A stretch of 64,000 nt of DNA. Source: Arthrobacter zhangbolii (GTDB lineage Bacteria > Actinomycetota > Actinomycetes > Actinomycetales > Micrococcaceae). A model generated the notes under the pieces. The model searched no databases and had not been told where the DNA came from. It saw only the letters and a list, made by a program, of their open reading frames with translations. The stretch spans positions 1,302,001-1,366,000 of the forward strand of contig NZ_CP094984.1 in assembly GCF_022869865.1 (NCBI RefSeq). The letters are read 5' to 3'. Shown one piece after another: positions 26,698 to 34,737 of the stretch; position 1 is the first letter of the stretch, and every line of letters begins with the position of its first letter. The position numbers and the translations under genes are program-made.

Positions 26698-27546
26698 ATG
26701 GCTGCTCGCGAACTGCCCGGACATATCGCTGCGGCACTGGCCGGTGCCGGCGGCCCCACTGATTCGGCGGGGCAGCCGTGGGCAGGCCGGGACCTGGCCG
26801 GTGAGGGAAATCCGCTCCACAATTTCGACAGCGATGACGGACGGGCCAATCCCGGTTACGTGGACGCCGTCGCCAAGCTGATCGCCGGCACCGGCAGTGA
26901 AGCGGAGGTGGTGGCCTCCCTCGCCACCGCCCGCGTGTTTGTCCCGATTGTGGCCGTGCTCGGCGAGGAAACCGAATCCGAGCACGGACTCACGGCCGAT
27001 AAACAGGCGGACATGGCGCTGGTCACCCTGACCGCGCCGGACGGGCGCAAGGCACTGCCGGTATTCACGTCGGTTGAGGCACTGGAACGCTGGCACTCCG
27101 AAGCCCGGCCGGTGGCCGTGTATACGCCGCGGGCAGCGCTCTCCGCTGTTTCGGAGGATGCCCAGCTGCTGGTGGTCGACCCGGGAGCGGATTTCACTTT
27201 TGTGGTCCGCCGCCCGGCCATGTGGGCGCTCGGCCAGCAGCGCGACTGGGTGCCGTGTTACACCGACCCCGCCCTGGTGGAGATGGCCGAAGCGGCCGCC
27301 GGGCCGGACCCGCAGATCCTGGCGGTAACGCTGCAGCAGGGGCAGGGCACCGCCTCCAGGACCGCCGACGGAACACCGGTGGGCGGGGGAGGGGCCGGCC
27401 CGGAGCTTAGAATGATTCTCCAGCTTGCGCCCGGACTTGGTCCGCAGGACATCCAGGCCATTGTGGCCGCCCTGCAACAGCGTTTGACTGCCAACCCCGA
27501 GTTTGTTGAGCGCGTGGATTCCCTGGACATCAAAATCACCCGCTGA
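26698..27546 (+). CDS. SseB family protein
   Basis: A 282-residue cytoplasmic protein with an SseB-type domain around residues 60-180 (VPIVAV ... DMALVTLTAPDGRKALPVFTSVEALERW). This resembles the domain shared by type III secretion SseB and many housekeeping proteins. A glycine-rich break near 225 precedes a helical C-terminal region (MILQLAPGLGPQDIQAIVAAL). Its steady place directly after priA is common in Micrococcales, but no function is established that I know of. The start ATG 26698 nearly touches the priA stop. Confidence 0.75.
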   Translation: MAARELPGHIAAALAGAGGPTDSAGQPWAGRDLAGEGNPLHNFDSDDGRANPGYVDAVAKLIAGTGSEAEVVASLATARVFVPIVAVLGEETESEHGLTADKQADMALVTLTAPDGRKALPVFTSVEALERWHSEARPVAVYTPRAALSAVSEDAQLLVVDPGADFTFVVRRPAMWALGQQRDWVPCYTDPALVEMAEAAAGPDPQILAVTLQQGQGTASRTADGTPVGGGGAGPELRMILQLAPGLGPQDIQAIVAALQQRLTANPEFVERVDSLDIKITR

Positions 27547-27580
27547 CCCGTCAGGCGTAACCCGCCGGAAGAGAACTGCC

Positions 27581-28894
27581 GTGAATTTTGGTCTGTACCG
27601 CGAAATGCTGCGGATCGCACCGATCCGCCGCCTGCTGATAGTCGGAATGATCGCCCGGTTTCCGCATTCCGCGGCGGGCGTCCTGCTCACCCTGCATGTA
27701 GTGAACACCATGGACCGGGGCTATGCGGCCGCAGGTGCCGTGGCAGCCGTGGTCACCATCGGCATCGCCGTGGGCGCTCCCTGGCGGGGACGGCGGGTGG
27801 ACACCATTGGGCTCCGGAAGGCCCTGATCCCGTCGGTCATCGCCGAGGCAGTGATCTGGAGTACGGCCCCGCACGTGAGCTTTGAGTGGCTGCTGGTCCT
27901 TGCACTGGTGGGCGGAGTGTTCACCCTCCCGGTCTTCAGTGTGGTCCGCCAGTCCCTCGGTGTGCTGGCCACCGGCGAACAGCGGCGTACCGCCTTTGCG
28001 CTCGACTCCATCGCCACCGAGCTCATCTTTATGATGGGCCCCGCGCTGGGGGCCGTGATTGCCACGCAGATATCCTCCGTGATCGGGCTGACCGCGGTGG
28101 GACTTTCCGCGGCCGTGGCCGGGCTCCTGCTGATCTGGTTCAACCCGCCCACGCGTTCCCCGGAACCTGAGAAGGCTGTGACCGCAGTTGACGAGCAGGA
28201 GGCTGCGGCGGCCACCGCTGTGGCGGTGGCGCCGGCAAATATCCAGGAAGCGCCGATGGAGCTTACCGGTGCGGGCCTGCCCGACGGCCCGCAGAATATG
28301 TTCGAGCGGCTGCGTCACGGAGTGGCCGGGAACTTCACCTGGTTCAGCCCGGCAGTGGCCGTGGTGTTTGCCGTTGCCATAGGTGCAGGGCTTTTGCTCT
28401 CCAGTACCGACGTCGGGATTGTGGCCTCGGTGGAAGCCGGCGGAAATCCCTCCGAGGTCGGCATCGTTTTCGTGGCCTGGTGTGCCGCCTCAGCCATTGG
28501 CGGGATTGTCTACGGCGCCATGAAGCGCCGCTTCTCGCCGATGTCCCTGCTGCTGACCATGGCGGTGCTGACCATGCCGATGGCCTTCGCCACGGACACC
28601 CTGAGCCTGGCCCTGCTATCCATTCCCGCAGGCCTGCTCTGCGCCCCGGTACTTTCTGCAGCCTCGGAGCGGGTGGCGGATCTGGTGGCCGAGAACCGGC
28701 GCGGTGAAGCCATGGGCTGGTACGGCTCCTCCATGACGGCCGGTACCGCACTGGGTGCGCCCGTGGCGGGCCTGGCCATTGACGTGATCGGGCCCTGGTC
28801 CGGTTTCCTGCTGGCCGGCGGCGCTGCAGCGGTGCTGGTGCTGGCAACGCTGTCCGCCCGCCGGCTGTTCCTGCGTTCCGCACCCGTCCGCTAG
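27581..28894 (+). CDS. Major facilitator superfamily transporter
   Basis: A 437-residue membrane protein with about 12 hydrophobic segments, split by a charged, Ala-rich central loop (about residues 190-245) typical of MFS carriers. Motif A-like GAPWRGRRVDTIGLRKA lies between helices 2 and 3. No substrate can be inferred. GGAAGAG precedes the GTG at 27581. It follows the SseB-family gene by 34 bases and ends at a bidirectional terminator. Confidence 0.82.
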   Translation: MNFGLYREMLRIAPIRRLLIVGMIARFPHSAAGVLLTLHVVNTMDRGYAAAGAVAAVVTIGIAVGAPWRGRRVDTIGLRKALIPSVIAEAVIWSTAPHVSFEWLLVLALVGGVFTLPVFSVVRQSLGVLATGEQRRTAFALDSIATELIFMMGPALGAVIATQISSVIGLTAVGLSAAVAGLLLIWFNPPTRSPEPEKAVTAVDEQEAAAATAVAVAPANIQEAPMELTGAGLPDGPQNMFERLRHGVAGNFTWFSPAVAVVFAVAIGAGLLLSSTDVGIVASVEAGGNPSEVGIVFVAWCAASAIGGIVYGAMKRRFSPMSLLLTMAVLTMPMAFATDTLSLALLSIPAGLLCAPVLSAASERVADLVAENRRGEAMGWYGSSMTAGTALGAPVAGLAIDVIGPWSGFLLAGGAAAVLVLATLSARRLFLRSAPVR

Positions 28895-28922
28895 GCCTGC
28901 CATGCCGGCCCGGGCATAAAAA

Positions 28923-28959
28923 CGCCCGAAGAGCTTCACCAGGTGAGGCTCTTCGGGCG
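28923..28959. terminator. Bidirectional terminator between the MFS and DUF1844 genes
   Basis: CGCCCGAAGAGC pairs with GCTCTTCGGGCG (12 bp), with a smaller inner stem TCAC/GTGA. ATAAAA flanks it on the left. Confidence 0.8.
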
Positions 28960-28980
28960 CGCTAAGGGGTGCGGAGCGGG

Positions 28981-29409
28981 TTAGCTGACGGGGCCGGTGA
29001 ATTTCTCGCCCGGGCCCTTGCCCGGCGCGTCCTGGATTACCGACGCTTCGCGGAAGGCAAGCTGCAGGGAACGCAGGCCGTCACGCAACGGTCCTGCGTG
29101 CTGGCTGCCGATTTCCGGCGCGGCAGCCGTGACAAAGCCGGCCAGGGCGGTGATCAGTTTCCGTGCCTCGTCCAGGTCCTTGAGGGCCTCGGCGTCGTCG
29201 CCTTCGGCCAGGCCGCACTTGACGGCTGCTGCGCTCATCAGGTGGACCGCCGCCGTCGTAATGACCTCGACGGCCGGAACCTCGGCGATGTCGCGCATCT
29301 GGTCGGCGACTTCCTGCTGTGCAGCTGCAGCGGTTTCGGACTCTTCGGTTGTTCCGGGGAAGGAGTGGCGGGTTGCTTCCCCTGCCGGATTGCTCTGTGG
29401 GGTACTCAT
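28981..29409 (-). CDS. DUF1844 domain protein
   Basis: A 142-residue acidic soluble protein. The DUF1844 core (about residues 45-115) reads VEVITTAAVHLMSAAAVKCGLA then DLDEARKLITALAGFV. Function is unknown; the family commonly sits next to infC in actinobacteria, as here, divergently. The ATG at 29409 (MSTPQSNPAG) is preferred over longer readings, which would run through the infC leader. Confidence 0.8.
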   Translation of the reverse strand: MSTPQSNPAGEATRHSFPGTTEESETAAAAQQEVADQMRDIAEVPAVEVITTAAVHLMSAAAVKCGLAEGDDAEALKDLDEARKLITALAGFVTAAAPEIGSQHAGPLRDGLRSLQLAFREASVIQDAPGKGPGEKFTGPVS

Positions 29410-29776
29410 ACTGGTAAGCTTGTCACAGACCGACTGGTTGTCGTTACTTTCAATGCCCTCTACGGGCGGGATGAAAATCACACTTTCTCCTGAAGGCGGC
29501 GTAACCGGTATGCAAGCGGAGTCCCCTCCCACCCGCGTCAGCCTGACTGCCCGTAAAGGCCGCAGAGTTGCCGGGTTCAGGTCGGCCCCGACGGGCCAGC
29601 AGCAGGAAAGTCCACGGACTTCCCGAAGCGGCTGAACCGTTCCGGGAGCTAACTGCCTCGAACCGGCTTCGAGACAGTTACCGCCGACCCTCCTACGGGC
29701 CTCCGATTGCGCTTGCAATTGGGGGCCTTCTTCAGTTGCAGGCGGTAGCCGTTTTGAACAACACAGGAGCTGCAAC
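29410..29776 (+). promoter_or_regulatory. infC leader with paired hairpins, candidate attenuator
   Basis: This 367-base stretch holds no convincing gene. A possible promoter is TTGTCA (29420-29425), 18 bases, TTACTT (29444-29449). Hairpin 1 (29650-29680) pairs TAACTG/CAGTTA and CTCGAA/TTCGAG. Hairpin 2 (29698-29727) has a continuous 13-bp stem with a GCTT loop and is followed by TTCTTC. TACCGCC (29679-29685) can pair with GGCGGTA (29741-29747), enclosing hairpin 2 and competing with hairpin 1. This arrangement fits autogenous control of infC-rpmI-rplT, for example by L20. Confidence 0.55.
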
Positions 29777-30814
29777 ATTAGCGAGCCAAGAATCAATGAT
29801 CGGATCCGCGTCCCCGAGGTGCGGCTGGTAGGTCCGGCAGGTGAGCAGGTAGGCGTGGTCCGCATTGAGGACGCACTCCGCCTTGCAGCCGAGTCCGACC
29901 TGGATCTTGTTGAGGTAGCACCGCAGGCAAAGCCCCCGGTGTGCAAACTAATGGACTTCGGCAAGTACAAGTACGAAGCCGCCGTCAAGGCACGCGAAGC
30001 CCGGAAGAACCAGACGAACACCGTTCTGAAGGAAATCCGGTTCCGCCTGAAGATTGACACCCACGACTACGAAACCAAGCGTGGCCACGCCATGCGGTTC
30101 CTGGGCGCAGGTGACAAGGTCAAGGCCATGATCCAGTTCCGCGGCCGTGAGCAGCAGCGCCCCGAAATGGGCATGAAGCTGCTGAACAAGTTCGCCGAGG
30201 ACGTCGCCGAGGTGGGTGTGGTTGAGTCCACGCCGCGCATCGACGGCCGCAACATGGTCATGGTCATCGGCCCGCTGAAGAACAAGGCCGAAGCCAAGGC
30301 GGAAGCACGCCGCGCCACGCAGCGTGCAGATGCCAAGGCTGCCAACGAGGCTGCCAGGAACGGTGAAGCACCTGCACGGGTGGACACTTCGGCGGACAAG
30401 GCTCCGATGACTCAGAGCCTTGCCGACCTCCTGCCGGACGGTCTTCGTCTGGGCTCCTCCGCTGCCGAGGCCGATAAGGCCCGTGCAGAGCAGGAGCAGG
30501 CAGAGAAGGAGCAGGCCGCCAAGCGCGCCAAGGCAGCTGCTGCTGAAAAGGCCGCCACCGAGGCCCGCCGCGTTGCCGCTGCCAGCAAGCCGGCCCCCGC
30601 GCCGGCCGCTGAAGTCGCTCCCGCCAAGCCGGCGGAGGCTGCCAAGCCTGCTGCTGCTCCGAAGCCCGCAGCGGTCCCGAAGCCTTCCGCGGCAAAGCCT
30701 GCAGCACCGCCCAAGCCGGCTGCCCGGCCCAAGCCTGCTGCGGCCCCCAAGCCTGCCGGCAAGTCGTCCCCGCGGGGAACGTCCGGCTCGAACAAGCCCG
30801 GAACTGCAGAGTAG
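29777..30814 (+). CDS. infC: Translation initiation factor IF-3 with AUU start and long C-terminal extension
   Basis: IF-3 binds the 30S subunit, prevents premature 50S joining and checks start codons. The frame opens upstream of the first GTG/ATG: ATT at 29777 gives (M)[18 protein letters not shown], the standard IF-3 N-terminus, eight bases after AGGAG (29764-29768). AUU is the classical discriminated start of infC. The two IF-3 domains end near residue 175. The remaining 170 residues are charged helix followed by Ala/Pro/Lys repeats ([14 protein letters not shown]), so the protein is 345 residues against about 180 in most bacteria. rpmI and rplT follow. Confidence 0.93.
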   Translation: MSEPRINDRIRVPEVRLVGPAGEQVGVVRIEDALRLAAESDLDLVEVAPQAKPPVCKLMDFGKYKYEAAVKAREARKNQTNTVLKEIRFRLKIDTHDYETKRGHAMRFLGAGDKVKAMIQFRGREQQRPEMGMKLLNKFAEDVAEVGVVESTPRIDGRNMVMVIGPLKNKAEAKAEARRATQRADAKAANEAARNGEAPARVDTSADKAPMTQSLADLLPDGLRLGSSAAEADKARAEQEQAEKEQAAKRAKAAAAEKAATEARRVAAASKPAPAPAAEVAPAKPAEAAKPAAAPKPAAVPKPSAAKPAAPPKPAARPKPAAAPKPAGKSSPRGTSGSNKPGTAE

Positions 30815-30919
30815 TTTTCCTGCACGCTGTCCTGGCAACAGTAATAAAGCCCTGACACCTGCCCAGGTGTCGAAAGCCCCGCGGGCCTGCCCGCGGAAAC
30901 CTAAAGGAGATCGGTAGAC

Positions 30920-31114
30920 ATGCCGAAGATGAAGACCCACAGTGGCGCCAAGAAGCGCTTCAAGCTGACCGGTACCGGCAAGCTCAAGCGCCAGCAGGCC
31001 AACCGCCGCCACTACCTGGAGCACAAGCCCTCCACGCTGACCCGCCGCCTGGCCAACGACAAGCTCGTTGCACCGGCTGACGCCAAGGTCATCAAGAAGA
31101 TGCTGGGCATCTAA
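30920..31114 (+). CDS. rpmI: 50S ribosomal protein L35
   Basis: A 64-residue, strongly basic ribosomal protein beginning [20 protein letters not shown], the L35 signature, with [14 protein letters not shown] later. AAAGGAG at 30902 precedes the ATG. It lies between infC and rplT in the usual operon; about 120 bases separate it from rplT. Confidence 0.98.
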   Translation: MPKMKTHSGAKKRFKLTGTGKLKRQQANRRHYLEHKPSTLTRRLANDKLVAPADAKVIKKMLGI

Positions 31115-31235
31115 CTAATCCCCGACAGCCGTCCCGTTCGGGTCGGTTTCACCCCATCAAAACTTTCCCCGCTCCTGGGCCGTCCAGGCGCAGTGACTTA
31201 CCAAGTCGGGGAGATTTACCAAAAGGAGTACGCAC

Positions 31236-31883
31236 GTGGCACGTGTGAAGCGGGCGCTTAACGCCCACAAGAAGCGTCGGGTTATTCTCGAGCGCGCCAA
31301 GGGTTACCGCGGACAGCGTTCGCGCCTGGTCCGTAAGGCCAAAGAGCAGCTGCTGCACTCATTTGTGTACAGCTACGGCGACCGCCGCAAGCGTAAGGGC
31401 GACTTCCGCCGCCTGTGGATCCAGCGCATCAACGCTGCTTCCCGCGCCAACGGCCTGACCTACAACCGCCTGATCCAGGGCCTGAAGCTCGCCGAGATCC
31501 AGGTTGACCGCCGTATGCTGGCCGAACTGGCCGTCAACGACGCCGCTGCCTTCGCTGCGCTGGTCCAGATTGCCAAGGACGCTCTGCCGTCCGACACCTC
31601 GGCTCCGGCCGCCGCCCAGGCTGCTCCGGCTGCCAAGGCTGCTCCCGCCGCCAAGCCGGCCGCTGCCGTAGCTTCCGCCAAGGGTGGCTTCAAGGCTTCC
31701 GAGGGCGACGCCCCCGAAGGCTTCGTTATCAAGGGCAACCTGGGTTCGGGCAAGTACCACGTCCCGGGTTCCACCTGGTACGAGCAGACCGTTGCTGAAT
31801 ACTGGTTCGATTCCGTGGAAGCAGCCAAGGCTGCAGGCCTGGAGCCGGCTGGCGGCGAATCCCGCCAGAAGTTCCAGGGCTAA
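31236..31883 (+). CDS. rplT: 50S ribosomal protein L20 with C-terminal extension
   Basis: Residues 1-118 are a normal L20 ([18 protein letters not shown] ... [20 protein letters not shown]), which nucleates 23S rRNA folding. The gene continues for another 97 residues: an Ala/Pro/Lys linker (121-150) and a compact module GFVIKGN ... [18 protein letters not shown] ... [11 protein letters not shown] (162-204). A module of this kind also occurs in other actinobacterial proteins, including extended L17, by my recollection. Its job is unknown. AAAGGAG lies before the GTG start at 31236. Confidence 0.95.
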   Translation: MARVKRALNAHKKRRVILERAKGYRGQRSRLVRKAKEQLLHSFVYSYGDRRKRKGDFRRLWIQRINAASRANGLTYNRLIQGLKLAEIQVDRRMLAELAVNDAAAFAALVQIAKDALPSDTSAPAAAQAAPAAKAAPAAKPAAAVASAKGGFKASEGDAPEGFVIKGNLGSGKYHVPGSTWYEQTVAEYWFDSVEAAKAAGLEPAGGESRQKFQG

Positions 31884-31905
31884 GGGAATCGGTCTCTAAA
31901 AGACG

Positions 31906-32814
31906 ATGAACCAGGAAGGGCGCCCGCAGGCACCGCTTATGTCCAACCCCCGAGCTGATCGGGTCCGAGATGTGGCGAAGCTTGCCGGGCGCTCTTCGCG
32001 CTTAAAAACCGGCCGCTTCCTGGCTGAAGGGCCGCAGGCGGTCCGGGAAGCGCTGTCCGCGCACCGGGCGGCTGCCGCTGTCGGCGGCCCCGCCGTCGTG
32101 CACGAAGTGTATGCAACGCAGGCGTGCCTTGACCGCCTGCCGGAGCTGGCCGATCTGGCCCGCGGGACCGTGCTGCGCCTGGCCACCGACGAAGTCCTGG
32201 CCGCGATGGCCGACACCGTGACGCCGCAGGGCATTGTCGCTGTCTGCGCCATCTCCACCGCCACCCTTGCCGACGTGCTGGCATCCGGCGCGAAGCTGGT
32301 AGCAGTGCTGTGCGAGGTCCGCGACCCCGGCAACGCCGGCACCGTCCTGCGCGCTGCGGACTCCGCCGGCGCCGATGCGGTAGTGCTCACCGCATCCAGC
32401 GTGGACATTTTTAATCCCAAGGCGGTGCGCTCCACCGCCGGATCCCTCTTCCATCTGCCGGTCATTACCGGTGCAGACTTTTCCGAAACCGTCGCCGCCC
32501 TCAAAGACGCAGGCGCGACGGTCCTGGCCGCCGATGGCTACGGGAACGTCAACCTGGACCGGCTCCAGGACCTCAGCGCGGTACGGCGCGCGGGCGGCAG
32601 TATCCCGGCCGGCGCGGACGACGGGGCGCTGCCGCGGCTTGAAGCCTCGACCGCATGGCTGTTCGGCAACGAAGCGCAGGGCCTCTCTGACGCAGAACTG
32701 GCCGCCGCCGATTACCGGGTGGCCGTGCCGCTCTACGGCAGTGCGGAGAGCCTGAACGTCGGTACCGCCGCCACCGTGTGCCTCTATGCCTCGGCGCGTG
32801 CCCAGCACAACTGA
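31906..32814 (+). CDS. SpoU/TrmH family RNA 2'-O-methyltransferase
   Basis: A 302-residue SPOUT methyltransferase with an N-terminal substrate-binding domain (RSSRLKTGRFLAEGPQAVREAL). The knotted catalytic domain shows all three motifs: CEVRDPGNAGTVLRAADS, WLFGNEAQGLS and SLNVGTAATVCLY. It probably 2'-O-methylates a 23S rRNA or tRNA ribose; the nucleotide cannot be told. Position directly after rplT is common. Start ATG 31906 is used; ATG 31939 (MSNPRADRV) is a reasonable alternative. Confidence 0.88.
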   Translation: MNQEGRPQAPLMSNPRADRVRDVAKLAGRSSRLKTGRFLAEGPQAVREALSAHRAAAAVGGPAVVHEVYATQACLDRLPELADLARGTVLRLATDEVLAAMADTVTPQGIVAVCAISTATLADVLASGAKLVAVLCEVRDPGNAGTVLRAADSAGADAVVLTASSVDIFNPKAVRSTAGSLFHLPVITGADFSETVAALKDAGATVLAADGYGNVNLDRLQDLSAVRRAGGSIPAGADDGALPRLEASTAWLFGNEAQGLSDAELAAADYRVAVPLYGSAESLNVGTAATVCLYASARAQHN

Positions 32815-32829
32815 GGCGCCTGACCTGCC

Positions 32830-34062
32830 CTAGTGCTGCAGCGCCTTTTCCGCAGCACCTGGGGCGGGATCACCCGCCATACGACGCCGGTCCAGGGCCC
32901 CGCTGAGCAGGGCGACTCCCAGCCCCAGCAGGGCGAGCACGGCACCCACGATGGCCGGTGAACGGAAGCCCCAGCCCCACGCGATTACCAGTCCGCCGGC
33001 CATGGCGCCCAGGGCATTGGCCATGTTCAATGCCGCGTGGTTGAGCGACGACGCCAGCGACGCCGCGCCGGGGGAGACATCGAGCAGCCGCGTCTGAAGC
33101 GCGGGTGTCAGGGCCGAACCGATCGCACCCACCAGGAACACCAGGATGATCGCTCCGGCCTTGTACTGGACGCCCCAGGCGTAGACGGCCAGGATCAGTA
33201 CGGTGCCGGCCAGGACGGCGTAGATGCTGCCCATCACCGAGCGGTCCGCGATCCGTCCGCCGACAATATTTCCCACTACCTGTCCCACGCCGTAGAGTCC
33301 CACGATCAGCGGCAGCACTCCCATGGAGAAGCCGGCCACCTCGGTCATGGTGGGGGAGATGTAGGTGTATACCGCGAAGAAGCCGCCGAAGCCGACGGTA
33401 CCCACCAGCAGGGCGAGCCACATCTGCATCCGGCGCAGGGCGCTGAGTTCGCGCCGGATGCTGGCATCCGGGTGCGTGGCCTGGAACGGAACGAACCAGG
33501 CGACGAGGGCGACGGTCAGCAGGGCTATGGCGCCGACCAGAACGAACATCCAGCGCCAGCCGGCCAGCTGTCCCAGCCAGGTGGCAAACGGCACCCCGAC
33601 CACATTGGCGATGCTCAGGCCAAGCATGACCATGGAGATGGCCCAACCGCGCCGGGTCGGCGCCACCAGGGACGCAGCGATCACGGCAGCCACGCCAAAG
33701 AAGGCGCCGTGGGGCAGGCCCGAGAGGAAGCGGGTGACCAGCAACCACCCGTAATCCGGCGCGATGAAGGAGGAAAGATTCGCGACGGCAAAGAACGCCA
33801 TGAGCCCCAGGGCCAGCCACTTGCGCGGCATCTTGGCTCCCGCCGCCGCAAGCAGCGGCGCACCGACAACGACGCCGAGGGCATAAGCGGAGATAACGTG
33901 GCCGCCTTCGGGGACGGAGACACCCAGCTCGGCGATCATCTCCTGAAGCAGGCCCATGATGGCGAATTCGGTAGTGCCGATGGCGAAGCCGCCTGCGGCC
34001 AGGGCTGTGATGGCCAGGGAGACACGATGGGTTTTAGGCGTCATTACGCGCAGGGAAGGCAT
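32830..34062 (-). CDS. MFS transporter, AraJ/sugar-efflux-like
   Basis: A 410-residue 12-helix carrier of the drug:H+ antiporter-1 type. The N-terminal half reads AITALAAGGFAIGTTEFAIMGLL, a hallmark of arabinose-efflux/AraJ-like proteins, and motif A is replaced by GAKMPRKWL. Motif C-like GVPFATWLGQ is in the fifth helix region. The exported compound is unknown. ATG 34062 (MPSLRVM) is chosen; ATG 34044 (MTPKTHRVS) is possible. It converges on the methyltransferase with a 15-base gap. Confidence 0.82.
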   Translation of the reverse strand: MPSLRVMTPKTHRVSLAITALAAGGFAIGTTEFAIMGLLQEMIAELGVSVPEGGHVISAYALGVVVGAPLLAAAGAKMPRKWLALGLMAFFAVANLSSFIAPDYGWLLVTRFLSGLPHGAFFGVAAVIAASLVAPTRRGWAISMVMLGLSIANVVGVPFATWLGQLAGWRWMFVLVGAIALLTVALVAWFVPFQATHPDASIRRELSALRRMQMWLALLVGTVGFGGFFAVYTYISPTMTEVAGFSMGVLPLIVGLYGVGQVVGNIVGGRIADRSVMGSIYAVLAGTVLILAVYAWGVQYKAGAIILVFLVGAIGSALTPALQTRLLDVSPGAASLASSLNHAALNMANALGAMAGGLVIAWGWGFRSPAIVGAVLALLGLGVALLSGALDRRRMAGDPAPGAAEKALQH

Positions 34063-34221
34063 TGGTGCGGGGTGCTTTCGGATCAGCGGTTGCGCGGAGG
34101 CGGCGAAAGGCGCGGGCGCGTCGGGCGGACCCGTGGTCAGAGCGGAAGAACGGATGCAGCCGTTGGCCGGGGCCAAACGGCCACGGTGCCGTTCCTTCCC
34201 AGTCTAGGACAGGCGGCACCG

Positions 34222-34227
34222 TAGACT
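34222..34227 (+). promoter_or_regulatory. -10 hexamer of putative leaderless mutT promoter
   Basis: TAGACT, six bases, GTG at 34234. Confidence 0.5.
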
Positions 34228-34233
34228 CGATCT

Positions 34234-34737
34234 GTGTCTATTCCAGAACTGAAACAGGTAGTCGGAGCAGCGATAGTTGATGACCTGGGCCGGCCGCAGA
34301 GCCTGCTGGCTGCCCGCCGGACCGCCCCGGAGGCGTTCGCCGGCATGTGGGAATTCCCGGGTGGAAAAGTGGAGCCGGGGGAATCCTGCGAAGCCGCCCT
34401 GCACCGTGAGCTGGCCGAGGAACTCGGTATTGAAGTGGTCCTGGGCACGGAGGTCGCCGGACCCCTGGACCAGGGCTGGCCATTGAATCCGAAGGCCGCC
34501 ATGCGTGTGTGGCTCGTTCAGGTGAAAACGGGGGAGCCGCTTCCGCTTCAGGACCATGACGAGCTTCGCTGGGTACCGCTTCGCTCCGGTGCCCTGGCCG
34601 AGCTGCCCTGGATCCCCGCGGACCTTCCGATCGTCACCGCTGTCCTGCAGGCTGCGGCGCAACCCGCCGCAGGATCGGCCTCATCGGATCCGCTTGCGCC
34701 GTACCCGGGCGCCGTTCAGGACATTGGCGGCAACTAA
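34234..34737 (+). CDS. Nudix hydrolase, MutT-like
   Basis: A 167-residue Nudix protein with the complete box GGKVEPGESCEAALHRELAEELGI (about residues 46-69). VVGAAIVDD at the start and MWEFPGGK resemble MutT enzymes that remove 8-oxo-dGTP from the nucleotide pool. That substrate is inferred; other nucleotides are possible. GTG 34234 follows TAGACT at leaderless spacing. Its TAA overlaps the stop of the convergent radical SAM gene by 3-4 bases (34734-34737). Confidence 0.85.
   Translation: MSIPELKQVVGAAIVDDLGRPQSLLAARRTAPEAFAGMWEFPGGKVEPGESCEAALHRELAEELGIEVVLGTEVAGPLDQGWPLNPKAAMRVWLVQVKTGEPLPLQDHDELRWVPLRSGALAELPWIPADLPIVTAVLQAAAQPAAGSASSDPLAPYPGAVQDIGGN

Noticed and set aside
27503-27580. 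Longer start for the MFS transporter overlapping the SseB-family gene
   Set aside because: The extension reads through the SseB end in another frame; GTG 27581 has a GGAAGAG site and begins at the first helix.
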